Origin: Clostridiales bacterium
Lineage (GTDB): Bacteria > Bacillota > Clostridia > Oscillospirales > Oscillospiraceae
Assembly (NCBI GenBank): GCA_029098065.1
Contig: JAQXNP010000060.1
Span: 1-19,042 of the forward strand
Length of the DNA: 19,042 nucleotides
Reading direction: 5' to 3'
Part shown: positions 6,930 to 13,879 of the stretch, piece after piece
Numbering within the stretch: position 1 is the stretch's first letter
How the letters are laid out: every line of letters starts with the position of its first letter
The notes under the pieces: model-generated
The model's input: only the letters and a program-made list of their open reading frames with translations
The model's database searches: none
Told to the model about the DNA's origin: nothing
Position numbers and translations under genes: made by a program

Positions 6930-7298
6930 ATGCCGAATCCAAAAAGCGGGTCCTCCCTGGGAATGGAGGACAACCTGAAAAAAGCTGTAACCGAGATGCT
7001 GGTCCTCACCCTGCTGCGGGGGGAGGATATGTTTGCTGGGCAAATTACGGAGGCATTGGAAGAGCGGTCAGGGGGCACTCTGAATATCGTGTTCCCCTAC
7101 GCGGTGCTGTACCGGCTCATCAGCTTCGGCTACATCGTGGAGGCATACAAAAAGATCGCCCCGGACGGCCGGCGGCGGCAGTATTATCAGATTACCGAGG
7201 CCGGCCGGTGCCACGCGGCCGAACTCACCGAACTCTACCACCGCTTCAGCGGCGGGGTGGAGCGTGTGCTGGAAGGGGGAGAGGACCATGGAGGATAA
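6930..7298 (+). CDS. PadR-family transcriptional regulator
   Basis: 122-residue winged-helix regulator. A typical PadR core is seen: LKKAVTEMLVLTLLRGEDMFAG (from about residue 15) for the first helices, ITEALEERSGG, then a recognition region containing FPYAVLYRLISFGYIVEAYK, and the wing with RRRQYYQITEAGR. It replaces the usual short-PadR YPxLxRLxxxG signature with the close variant FPYAVLYRLISFG. The ATG at 6930 is chosen because AAGGA lies 9 nt upstream; an in-frame TTG at 6909 and ATG at 6963 are less well supported. The gene has a strong promoter and an overlapping palindrome just upstream, suggesting autorepression. It overlaps the next ORF by 11 nt, indicating translational coupling. 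The ligand is unknown. Confidence 0.9.
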   Translation: MPNPKSGSSLGMEDNLKKAVTEMLVLTLLRGEDMFAGQITEALEERSGGTLNIVFPYAVLYRLISFGYIVEAYKKIAPDGRRRQYYQITEAGRCHAAELTELYHRFSGGVERVLEGGEDHGG

Positions 7299-7715
7299 GG
7301 CGGTGCGGCGGTATCTCGTCCGTCTCCGGCGGGCCCTGGTCTGCCCCTCCGGCGCCCGGGCGCGGTTCCTCTCCCGGGGGAAAGAGCTGCTGGAGCGTTT
7401 CGCGGAGGAGAACCCGGAGGCCCGGTATGACGACCTGACGGAGGCCTTCGGCCAGCCGGAAGAGCTGGCCGAAGGGATGCTGGAGCAGCTGGACCCGGCG
7501 GAGATGGAGCGGGCCCGCCGCCGGCGGACATACATACGACGGGGCGGGTGGCCGCACTGGTGGTCATCCTGGTTCTGATTTCGGCGTTTTGGTATTCCCA
7601 ATACAAGAAATCCCAGAGCTGGAATGAAAATGCGATCGTGGTTATAGAGCCCGCGAGGCCGATGACGGATGAAGAACTGGAACAATTTTTGGAGGAACAA
7701 GGAATCAATCCGTAG
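7288..7715 (+). pseudogene. HAAS/DUF1700-like protein gene, frameshifted before its TM segment
   Basis: From the ATG at 7288 the frame encodes a helical domain (residues 1-70: YLVRLRRALVCPSGARARF, then FAEENPEARYDDLTEAFG and QPEELAEGMLEQL) like the small HAAS/DUF1700-type domains often placed directly after PadR genes. It stops at 7578 after a Trp-rich tail (WPHWWSSWF). The -1 frame, from about 7545, encodes what looks like the missing rest: a membrane helix (VAALVVILVLISAFWY) and a 40-residue polar tail (MTDEELEQFLEEQGINP), ending with TAG at 7713-7715, 11 nt before the next ATG. The break falls in a G-rich run around 7541-7548. No classical slippery heptamer is in frame, so a mutation or sequencing error is more likely than programmed frameshifting. 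A truncated soluble 96-residue product remains possible. Confidence 0.7.
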
Positions 7716-7726
7716 GGAGGTTCATC

Positions 7727-8164
7727 ATGAAAGTAAAACGTTTTCCCGCGATACTGTGTTTGATGATGCTTGTGACAACTTTTCTGACCCCTGCTCTTGC
7801 GGCGGAACCTGAGGAGAATGTAGTTGATTTGGGAGACGACTTTTATATGATTGAGACCGTCACGTAATATACTGTTACCCGTTCTGGAAATATTGTTGGC
7901 GGAGAGAAAACCGGCAAAGTCTATCAGGGATCCACTTTGGTTGGTACAGCAACGCTGACTGCCGCATTTGATATTTCAGGTTCTACAGCCAAAGCCGTAA
8001 GTGCCAGTATCACCGGCACGGGCAGTAATGGCTGGACATATGACCGAGGCTCCACCGGCCGTTCGGGCAATAAGGCCACTGGCACGGCTTATTTCAAGAA
8101 CGGGAGCGCAGAAAAAAGTGTGACGATCACCCTCGCCTGTTCCCCCGACGGCACCCTTTCCTGA
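7727..8164 (+). pseudogene. Small exported beta-rich protein interrupted by an in-frame TAA
   Basis: The ATG at 7727 has GGGAGG 6 nt upstream and begins a clear signal peptide (KVKR, LCLMMLVTTFLTP, cleavage after ALA), then AEPEENVVDLGDDFYMIETVT. A TAA at 7865-7867 stops translation after 46 codons. The same frame then continues without another stop for 98 codons to the TGA at 8162, encoding a Gly/Ser/Thr-rich sequence with alternating polar/hydrophobic residues (YTVTRSGNIVGG, GTATLTAAFDISG, TAYFKNGSAEKSVTITLAC), typical of a secreted beta-sandwich. One base change (such as CAA to TAA) would explain it. No good internal start is seen for the second part. The family is unknown. It shares an AAExEEN-like mature N-terminus with the exported protein at 5972-6682. 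Confidence 0.7.
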
Positions 8165-8174
8165 GTTCGTTCCG

Positions 8175-8206
8175 CCCCCTGTCCCCCGGGACAGGGGGCT
8201 TTTTTG
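8175..8206 (+). terminator. Intrinsic terminator of the padR operon
   Basis: CCCCCTGTCCC (8175-8185) pairs with GGGACAGGGGG (8188-8198), followed by CTTTTTTG. Confidence 0.9.
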
Positions 8207-8285
8207 CCGCTTCCCTTCTGTGAAAAAATGAAAGAAAAGGCAGGAACGGGGCCGCTTTTACACTGCAATTTGGTAAATCAACTAC

Positions 8286-8314
8286 TTGCGTGATGAAAAA
8301 GAGGGGTTTATAAT
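8286..8314 (+). promoter_or_regulatory. Promoter of ilvE
   Basis: TTGCGT (8286-8291), 17-nt spacer, consensus TATAAT (8309-8314), 37 nt before the start codon. The short leader leaves no room for an attenuator. Confidence 0.8.
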
Positions 8315-8351
8315 AAGGGACAATCATGTTGCCGCAAGGAGGCCGAGCACA

Positions 8352-9416
8352 ATGGAATTCCCAATCACCCGCGCGAACACGCTGAAGCCGAAGCCCGATC
8401 CCAAGACGCTGGTATTTGGCCGGAGCTTCACTGACCATATGTTCCTGATGAATTACGAGACCGGAAAGGGCTGGTATGATGGCCGCATCGTACCCTATGG
8501 GCCCATTTCCCTGGAGCCCTGCGCCATGGTGCTCCACTACGCCCAGGAGGTCTTTGAGGGCATGAAAGCCTACCGTACCCCCGACGGCGGGGTACAGCTC
8601 TTCCGCCCCTATGAGAACGCCCGCCGGTTCAGAAGTTCCTGCGAGCGGCTGTGCATCCCTCCCATAGACGAGGAACTCTTTGTGGAGGCCGTCAAGGAGC
8701 TGGTGAAGGTGGAGGCCGACTGGGTGCCCAGTGAGCCGGGCACTTCCCTCTACATCCGGCCCTTTGTCATCGCCACCGATCCCACTCTGGGAGTTCACGC
8801 TTCCCACACCTATCTCTTCGCGATCATCCTCTGCCCCGTGGGCGCCTACTACGCCGAGGGCATCAACCCGGTGAAGATCTACGTGGAGGACGAGGATGTC
8901 CGGGCCGTCCGGGGCGGCACCGGCTTCACCAAGTGCGGCGGCAACTACGCCGCCTCCATCCGGGCCGGCGAGCGGGCCGAGGAGAAGGGCTATTCCCAGG
9001 TCCTCTGGCTGGACGGCGTGGAGCGCAAGTACATTGAAGAAGTGGGCTCCATGAACGTCATGTTCCAGGTGAACGGCACGGTCATCACCCCCAAGCTCAC
9101 CGGTTCCGTGCTGCCCGGCATCACCCGCAAGTCCTGCGTGGAGCTCATCCAGAGCTGGGGCATCCCGGTGGAGGAGCGGCTCATCACCGCCCAGGAGCTC
9201 TTCGACGCCGCTGAGGCCGGCAAGCTGGACGAGGCCTGGGGCACCGGCACCGCCGCCGTGGTCTCTCCCATCGGCGAGATGACCTGGGAGGGCAAGAGCA
9301 TCGAGGTCTGCGGCGGCAGGATCGGCGCGCTGACCCAGAAGCTGTATGACACCCTCACCGGCATCCAGTGGGGTACCCTGCCCGATCCCCACGGCTGGAC
9401 CGTGAAGGTCTGCTGA
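8352..9416 (+). CDS. ilvE: Branched-chain amino acid aminotransferase
   Basis: 354-residue fold-type IV PLP enzyme that interconverts Leu/Ile/Val and their 2-oxo acids using glutamate/2-oxoglutarate, the last step of branched-chain amino acid synthesis; cytosolic. It is of the longer BCAT (eukaryote-like, about 355 aa) type: YAQEVFEGMKAYR (63-75), the PLP lysine K194 within GGTGFTKCGGNYAAS, QVLWLDGVERKYIEEVGSMN, then GTGTAAVVSPIGEM near 297-310. The ATG at 8352 follows AAGGAGG at 9-10 nt; a longer frame from 8286 would overlap the promoter. It is a single-gene unit with a strong promoter and a terminator at 9434-9468. No T-box or leucine-rich leader peptide is visible. All expected catalytic residues are present. 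Confidence 0.96.
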   Translation: MEFPITRANTLKPKPDPKTLVFGRSFTDHMFLMNYETGKGWYDGRIVPYGPISLEPCAMVLHYAQEVFEGMKAYRTPDGGVQLFRPYENARRFRSSCERLCIPPIDEELFVEAVKELVKVEADWVPSEPGTSLYIRPFVIATDPTLGVHASHTYLFAIILCPVGAYYAEGINPVKIYVEDEDVRAVRGGTGFTKCGGNYAASIRAGERAEEKGYSQVLWLDGVERKYIEEVGSMNVMFQVNGTVITPKLTGSVLPGITRKSCVELIQSWGIPVEERLITAQELFDAAEAGKLDEAWGTGTAAVVSPIGEMTWEGKSIEVCGGRIGALTQKLYDTLTGIQWGTLPDPHGWTVKVC

Positions 9417-9433
9417 GAGCGTCGCACATCCCG

Positions 9434-9468
9434 AGCGCCCGGAGGCACGCGCCCCCGGGCGCTTTTTT
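9434..9468 (+). terminator. Intrinsic terminator of ilvE
   Basis: AGCGCCCGG (9434-9442) and CCGGGCGCT (9455-9463) form a 9-bp stem with a 12-nt loop, followed by TTTTT. Confidence 0.85.
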
Positions 9469-9514
9469 GCCTGCCCGCGGGAGCCGCCCGGGAATTCTTC
9501 TCTCTGGCGGCCTC

Positions 9515-9543
9515 TTGACATTTTTCCCGCCCGGTGATACACT
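9515..9543 (+). promoter_or_regulatory. Promoter of thrS
   Basis: Consensus TTGACA (9515-9520), 17-nt spacer, TACACT (9538-9543). The transcript start is expected near 9550, at the beginning of the T-box leader. Confidence 0.8.
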
Positions 9544-9549
9544 ACCCCT

Positions 9550-9787
9550 GTTCAAAATGGCAGAGACGGAGACCGACCCGAGAAGCGGCGGACAGAGAGG
9601 AACGCATCTGGTGGAAGCGTTCTGCGCGCGCGGCGGCGAGACCGCTCCTGAGCCGCCCGTGAGACAAACGGGCCGGGCCCTCCCGTTACAGAGGTCACGA
9701 GCGACGGCCCCTGGGGCCGTAAGCAGGGTGGAACCGTGGGACCGATCGTCTCACCCCTGAATCTTCATCAGGGGTGAGGCTTTTTTG
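9550..9787 (+). ncRNA. T-box riboswitch (threonine) controlling thrS
   Basis: A leader of about 240 nt that senses uncharged tRNA-Thr. Its features appear in the usual order. The AGAGAGG of the Stem I AG-bulge region is at about 9594-9600. The distal Stem I loop contains CTGGTGGAAGCG (about 9608-9619). The presumed specifier loop GAGACCGC places ACC, a Thr codon, at 9651-9653. The T-box core GGGTGGAACCGTGG (9726-9739) includes a TGGA that would pair with an NCCA end bearing discriminator U73. The terminator stem CTCACCCCTGA/TCAGGGGTGAG (9750-9760 and 9768-9778) is followed by TTTTTT. The antiterminator would use the T-box core. The specifier choice rests on position; ACC also fits the downstream gene. 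Together with the ilvE terminator and the promoter it fills the gap from 9417 to 9822. Confidence 0.93.
9750..9787 (+). terminator. T-box regulatory terminator
   Basis: A perfect 11-bp stem (9750-9760 with 9768-9778), 7-nt loop ATCTTCA, then GC and TTTTTT. It forms when tRNA-Thr is charged and stops transcription before thrS. Confidence 0.9.
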
Positions 9788-9822
9788 TTTCTTGCCCTAA
9801 CAGACGCAAGGAGGAATTTCAA

Positions 9823-11583
9823 ATGGCAGAGGAAAACAATCAGTACACGTTTGAGAATGAGACTTACCGGAAGACCTATTGGCATACCTGCTCCCACATC
9901 CTGGCCCCGGCGGTGAAGCGCCTGTATCCCGAGGTCAAGCTGGCCATCGGCCCCTCCATCGACGAGGGCTTTTATTACGACATGGACTCCCCCTTCCCCT
10001 TCACCCCCGAGATCCTGGAGAAGATCGAGGCGGAAATGCGGAAGATCTGCAAGGAGAAGCTGAAGCTGGAGCGCTTTGAACTGCCCCGGGCCGAGGCGCG
10101 GAAGTTCATGGAGGACAAGGACGAACCCTATAAGGGGGAGCTCATCGACGACCTCCCCGAGGACGCCGTCATCTCCTTCTCCAAGCAGGGCGAGTTCACC
10201 GATCTGTGCGCCGGTCCCCACCTGGACTCCACCGGCCGGGTGAAGGGCAACGGCATCAAGCTCACCGCCTGCAACGCCGCCTATTGGCGGGGCGACTCCA
10301 ACCGGCAGACTCTCCAGCGGATCTACGGCATCGCCTTCCCCAAGAAGGAGGAGCTGGACGCCTACCTCCAGCGCATTGAGGAGGCCAAGAAGCGGGACCA
10401 CCGGAAGCTGGGCAAGGAGCTGGGACTGTTCATGCTCCGGGACGAGGGCCCCGGCTTCCCCTTCTTCCTGCCCAAGGGCATGGTGCTGAAAAACACCCTC
10501 ATCGACTACTGGCGGCAGGTCCACAAGAAGTACGGCTATGTGGAGATCTCCACCCCCATGATCCTGAACCGGAAGCTGTGGGAGCGCTCCGGCCACTGGG
10601 ATCACTATAAGGAGAACATGTACACCACCGTCATCGACGAAGAGGACTACGCCATCAAGCCCATGAACTGCCCCGGCGGCATGCTGGTTTACGCCAGTGA
10701 GCCCCACTCCTACCGGGATCTGCCCCTGCGGGTGGGCGAGCTGGGCCTGGTTCACCGCCACGAGCTGTCCGGCGCGCTCCACGGCCTGTTCCGGGTGCGC
10801 TGCTTCACCCAGGACGACGCCCACGTTTTCATGACCCGGGAGCAGATGAAGGATGTAATCCAGGAGACCGTCCGCCTCTTCGACGAGGTGTATTCCGTCT
10901 TTGGCCTGAGCTACCAGATCGAACTGTCCACCATGCCCGAGGATCACATCGGCACCGTGGAGGAGTGGGAGCGCAACCAGGACATCCTGAAAAACGCCAT
11001 TACCGATATGGGTAAGGACTTCGTGATTAATGAGGGCGACGGCGCCTTCTACGGCCCCAAACTGGACTTCCATCTGGCCGACTCTCTGGGCCGGACCTGG
11101 CAGTGCGGCACCATCCAGCTGGACTCCCAGCTGCCCGAGCGGTTTGAGCTGGAGTACACCGGCGAGGACGGCCAGAAGCACCGCCCCGTCATGATCCACC
11201 GGGTGGTGCTGGGCTCCATCGAGCGGTTCATCGGCGTCATCACCGAGCATTTCGCCGGCGCCTTCCCCGCCTGGCTGGCCCCCGTGCAGGTGAAGATCCT
11301 CACCGTCACCGACCGGGCCGACAGCTACGCCGCCCAGGCCGCCGCCGCGCTGGACGCCGCCGGCTTCCGGGTGGAGACCGATACCCGCAACGAGAAGATC
11401 GGTAAGAAGATCCGGGAGGCCCAGCTCATGAAGATCCCCTATATGCTGGTGGTGGGCGACCGGGATATCGAGAATCAGACGGTCTCTGTCCGCCACCGCT
11501 CCGGCGAGGACAAGGGCGCCATGAGCCTGGATGCCTTTACCGCTCTGCTGAAGGCGGAAGTGGACAGCAAGGAGATCAAATAA
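9823..11583 (+). CDS. thrS: Threonyl-tRNA synthetase lacking the TGS domain
   Basis: Class II synthetase, 586 residues, ligating Thr to tRNA-Thr and hydrolysing mischarged Ser-tRNA-Thr. The protein starts directly at the editing domain; the N-terminal TGS domain (about 60 aa) found in the ~640-aa E. coli and B. subtilis enzymes is missing. The ATG at 9823 has AAGGAGG upstream and no longer frame exists, so this is the real start. Editing residues are present: H21/H25 (HTCSH) and C129/H133 (CAGPH). The catalytic domain has zinc ligands C283, H334 and H459 (NCPGG, DDAH, MIHR), motif 2 with FRVRCFTQDDAH, and motif 3 GSIERFIG. The anticodon domain is about 485-580. Variations: NCPGG in place of the usual NCPGH, and RVRC for RVRG. 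It is controlled by the T-box leader upstream. Confidence 0.96.
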   Translation: MAEENNQYTFENETYRKTYWHTCSHILAPAVKRLYPEVKLAIGPSIDEGFYYDMDSPFPFTPEILEKIEAEMRKICKEKLKLERFELPRAEARKFMEDKDEPYKGELIDDLPEDAVISFSKQGEFTDLCAGPHLDSTGRVKGNGIKLTACNAAYWRGDSNRQTLQRIYGIAFPKKEELDAYLQRIEEAKKRDHRKLGKELGLFMLRDEGPGFPFFLPKGMVLKNTLIDYWRQVHKKYGYVEISTPMILNRKLWERSGHWDHYKENMYTTVIDEEDYAIKPMNCPGGMLVYASEPHSYRDLPLRVGELGLVHRHELSGALHGLFRVRCFTQDDAHVFMTREQMKDVIQETVRLFDEVYSVFGLSYQIELSTMPEDHIGTVEEWERNQDILKNAITDMGKDFVINEGDGAFYGPKLDFHLADSLGRTWQCGTIQLDSQLPERFELEYTGEDGQKHRPVMIHRVVLGSIERFIGVITEHFAGAFPAWLAPVQVKILTVTDRADSYAAQAAAALDAAGFRVETDTRNEKIGKKIREAQLMKIPYMLVVGDRDIENQTVSVRHRSGEDKGAMSLDAFTALLKAEVDSKEIK

Positions 11584-11650
11584 CATCCAGACGGCGGGAT
11601 TCTCTCCGGCCCGTTTAGCTGGAGAGACATAGTATCAAGCGGCGCGAAGG

Positions 11651-11691
11651 AGCGGCCCTTGTCTTCCGACGGGAACACAGGGGCCGCTTTT
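11651..11691 (+). terminator. Intrinsic terminator after thrS
   Basis: AGCGGCCCTTGT (11651-11662) pairs with ACAGGGGCCGCT (11677-11688), one G-U wobble, 14-nt loop, followed by TTT then CC. A second small hairpin (TCTCTCC at 11601 with GGAGAGA at 11621) lies nearer the stop and has no U tract. Confidence 0.75.
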
Positions 11692-11747
11692 CCTGCCCGG
11701 GACCGAAGAGCAGACGATCCGATACAGAGAGAAATGAGGGTTCGAAT

Positions 11748-12671
11748 ATGCTGTCCAATCTGATCGTGGTGGCGGAGCAGGTGGGTGTCCTGTTCCTGCT
11801 GATGGGCGTGGGCTTTGTCATGGGCAAACTGGGGCTGGTGGATCAGCGAACCACCGGGCAGATGAGCACGCTGCTGCTCTATGTGATCTCCCCCTGCCTG
11901 CTGGTGGACGCCCTCCAGAGACCGTTCACAGCGGAATTGCTGAGGGCCATGGGCCTGGGCTGCGCCCTGCTGGTGTTGCAGTATGCCGCCCTTATTGTCA
12001 TCAGCCAGATGACCTTCCGGAAGGCGCCCCGGGAGACCAGCGCCGTCCTGAGGTACGCCCAGGTGTACTCCAACAATATTTTTATGGGCCTGCCGCTGGT
12101 TCAGGCGGCGCTGGGGGACGCGGCCGCCATTTTCGTGGTGCCCTCCATGGTGGGGTCCGCGGTTTTCCAGTGGACCCACGGCGTGGCTCTGATGGGGAGC
12201 AAAATCTCTCCCAAAAAGGTGATCCTCAACCCGGGGATTCTGGGCATCATCGCGGGAATGGTGTTTTTTGTGGGCAGGATCACCCTCCCGACGGTGATCG
12301 GCAGCGCCATCTCCTTCCTGGGCAGCATGAATACCCCGCTGGCTATGATCATCATCGGGGTGCAGATGGCGGGGGCTGATATGAAGAGCACCTTTTCCCA
12401 GCCGGCCCTGTACGGCGTATCGGCGATCCGGCTGATCGCCTCTCCCATCATCACCCTCCTGATCATGCTGCCCTTCCGGCAGACTTCTCCGGATCTGTTC
12501 TGTGCTCTGGTCATTCTGTCCGCCGCCCCTTCGGCGGGGGTTACCTCCATTTTCGCTCAGAAGTTTGGGCAGGATGTGACCTCGGCGGCCCAGGTGGTGT
12601 CGCTGTCCACGCTGCTCTCCCTGGTGACGCTGCCCATTTTCGCCGCGCTGGCGAAAAGCCTGGCGTTCTGA
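11748..12671 (+). CDS. AEC-family (auxin efflux carrier/malate permease-like) transporter
   Basis: 307-residue integral membrane protein of the AEC family; bacterial members move organic acids such as malate, but the substrate cannot be read from sequence. About ten hydrophobic segments in two halves are visible. The N-terminal half begins LFLLMGVGFVMGKLGLVD and includes LLLYVISPCLLVDAL, typical of the family; the middle has YSNNIFMGLPLVQAALG; the second half begins NPGILGIIAGMVFF and ends with APSAGVTSIFAQKFGQD, the usual AEC C-terminal signature region. The ATG at 11748 has GAGGG 7 nt upstream. No clear promoter is seen after the thrS terminator, so it may depend on read-through or a weak promoter in 11690-11740. 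It is convergent with the desulfurase-like gene. Confidence 0.92.
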   Translation: MLSNLIVVAEQVGVLFLLMGVGFVMGKLGLVDQRTTGQMSTLLLYVISPCLLVDALQRPFTAELLRAMGLGCALLVLQYAALIVISQMTFRKAPRETSAVLRYAQVYSNNIFMGLPLVQAALGDAAAIFVVPSMVGSAVFQWTHGVALMGSKISPKKVILNPGILGIIAGMVFFVGRITLPTVIGSAISFLGSMNTPLAMIIIGVQMAGADMKSTFSQPALYGVSAIRLIASPIITLLIMLPFRQTSPDLFCALVILSAAPSAGVTSIFAQKFGQDVTSAAQVVSLSTLLSLVTLPIFAALAKSLAF

Positions 12672-12691
12672 CGGGACTGTCCTGACAGGAA

Positions 12692-12726
12692 AAACCCCCG
12701 CTCTCCGTCCCGGAGAGCGGGGGTTT
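12692..12726. terminator. Bidirectional intrinsic terminator
   Basis: A perfect 16-bp inverted repeat (12692-12707 and 12711-12726) with a 3-nt loop, A-rich on the left and TTT on the right. It serves the rightward AEC gene and closes the long leftward operon. Confidence 0.9.
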
Positions 12727-12733
12727 GCCTTTG

Positions 12734-13879
12734 TCACAGCAGTTCGCAGATGGCGCCCTGTATGTAGTCGATCTCCTCGAAGGTGGTGGCAGGTCCCACC
12801 GAGAAACGGACCATCCCCTCCGGGGCGGTGCCCAGATGCCGGTGGGCCAGCGGGGCGCAGTGGAGGCCGCTGCGGGTCTGGATACGGAATTTCTGTTCCA
12901 GCAGGTGGGCGATCTCGCCGTTGTCCCGGTCCCGGAAGTCCACCGAGACCACCCCGATGCGGCCGCTGGGGTCAGGGCCGGGGAGATACACCCCGTCCTC
13001 CTCCAGCTCCTGAAGGCGGGCCCACAGGTGGCCGCCCACCCGGCGCTGGCGGTCCATCAGGGCGGGGCCCTCCGCCTCCAAGTATTCCAGCGCGGCCCGG
13101 AGACCGTAGATGCCGGGCAGATTCAGCGTTCCCGGTTCCAGCCGGTCAGGGAGGAAGACGGGCATGTCCAGCGATTCGGACACGCTGCCTGTGCCGCCGG
13201 CGGCCAGAGGCGCCAGCTGTCCGGCCAGGGCGTCGGTGACCACCATGGCCCCGATGCCCTGAGGACCCAGCAGGCCCTTGTGCCCGGCCAGGGCCAGGCC
13301 GTCGATGGACATGGAGGCCATGTCGATGGGCACATGGCCGGCGCTCTGAGCGGCATCCACCAGGAAGAAAACGCCCTCTTTCCGGCACAGGGCGCCCGTC
13401 TGAGCCACCGGGGCGAGAGCGCCGGTGACATTGGAGGCGTGGCTGAGCACCACCGCTCTGGCTCCGGGGAGACGGGCGGGCAGCTCCTCCAGGATGAGCC
13501 GGCCGGCCTCGTCACAGGGGAGGAGCTCCACCGTCACCCCCTGACGTTTGAGCTGCTCCAGGGGCCGGAGGACGGAATTGTGCTCCATCGGGGAGGTCAG
13601 CACCCGGTCTCCCGGTTTCAGCAGTCCCTTCAGCAGGCAGTTGAGGGACCAGGTGGCGCCGGGGGTAAAGGCCACGTTCTGCGGGGCGGGACCGCCCACC
13701 AGGCGGCACAGCCGCTCCCGGGCGTCCCAGACGGCCTCTCCGGCGGACAGGGCGGCAGGGCTGTCTCCCCGGCCCACATTGCAGCAGGCGTTGTCTGTGC
13801 ATTCCGCCATGGCCCGGCTCACACCGGGCGCCTTGGGGAAGGAGGTGGCGGCGTTATCCAGATAGACACTTCGTTTCAT
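12734..13879 (-). CDS. Class-V aminotransferase / cysteine desulfurase family protein
   Basis: 381-residue PLP enzyme of fold type I, class V, related to NifS/SufS/CsdA. It begins with the family hallmark [16 protein letters not shown]100 (MEHNSV) would stack on PLP; D175 is in VDAAQSAG; the Schiff-base lysine is K201 ([11 protein letters not shown]); the sulfur-carrying cysteine would be C341 in [11 protein letters not shown]. The RSGxHCAPLAH context is that of a clostridial cysteine desulfurase subfamily distinct from housekeeping IscS, so the sulfur acceptor is unknown. No SufU or IscU gene is adjacent. The ATG at 13879 overlaps the previous gene's TGA as ATGA, so translation is coupled. 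It is the last gene of the leftward operon, 8 nt before the terminator stem at 12692-12726. Confidence 0.9.
   Translation of the reverse strand: MKRSVYLDNAATSFPKAPGVSRAMAECTDNACCNVGRGDSPAALSAGEAVWDARERLCRLVGGPAPQNVAFTPGATWSLNCLLKGLLKPGDRVLTSPMEHNSVLRPLEQLKRQGVTVELLPCDEAGRLILEELPARLPGARAVVLSHASNVTGALAPVAQTGALCRKEGVFFLVDAAQSAGHVPIDMASMSIDGLALAGHKGLLGPQGIGAMVVTDALAGQLAPLAAGGTGSVSESLDMPVFLPDRLEPGTLNLPGIYGLRAALEYLEAEGPALMDRQRRVGGHLWARLQELEEDGVYLPGPDPSGRIGVVSVDFRDRDNGEIAHLLEQKFRIQTRSGLHCAPLAHRHLGTAPEGMVRFSVGPATTFEEIDYIQGAICELL

Noticed and set aside
7505..7560. Programmed -1 frameshifting in the HAAS-like gene
   Set aside because: No X-XXY-YYZ heptamer in the correct frame and no obvious downstream stimulatory structure; mutation or sequencing error is simpler.
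9751..11586. Antisense open frame of about 610 codons across thrS, and similar ones across ilvE, ftsH, the corC-type gene and the desulfurase gene
   Set aside because: Each mirrors a clearly recognised gene and translates to His/Gly/Leu-rich sequence without domains, a codon-bias artefact.
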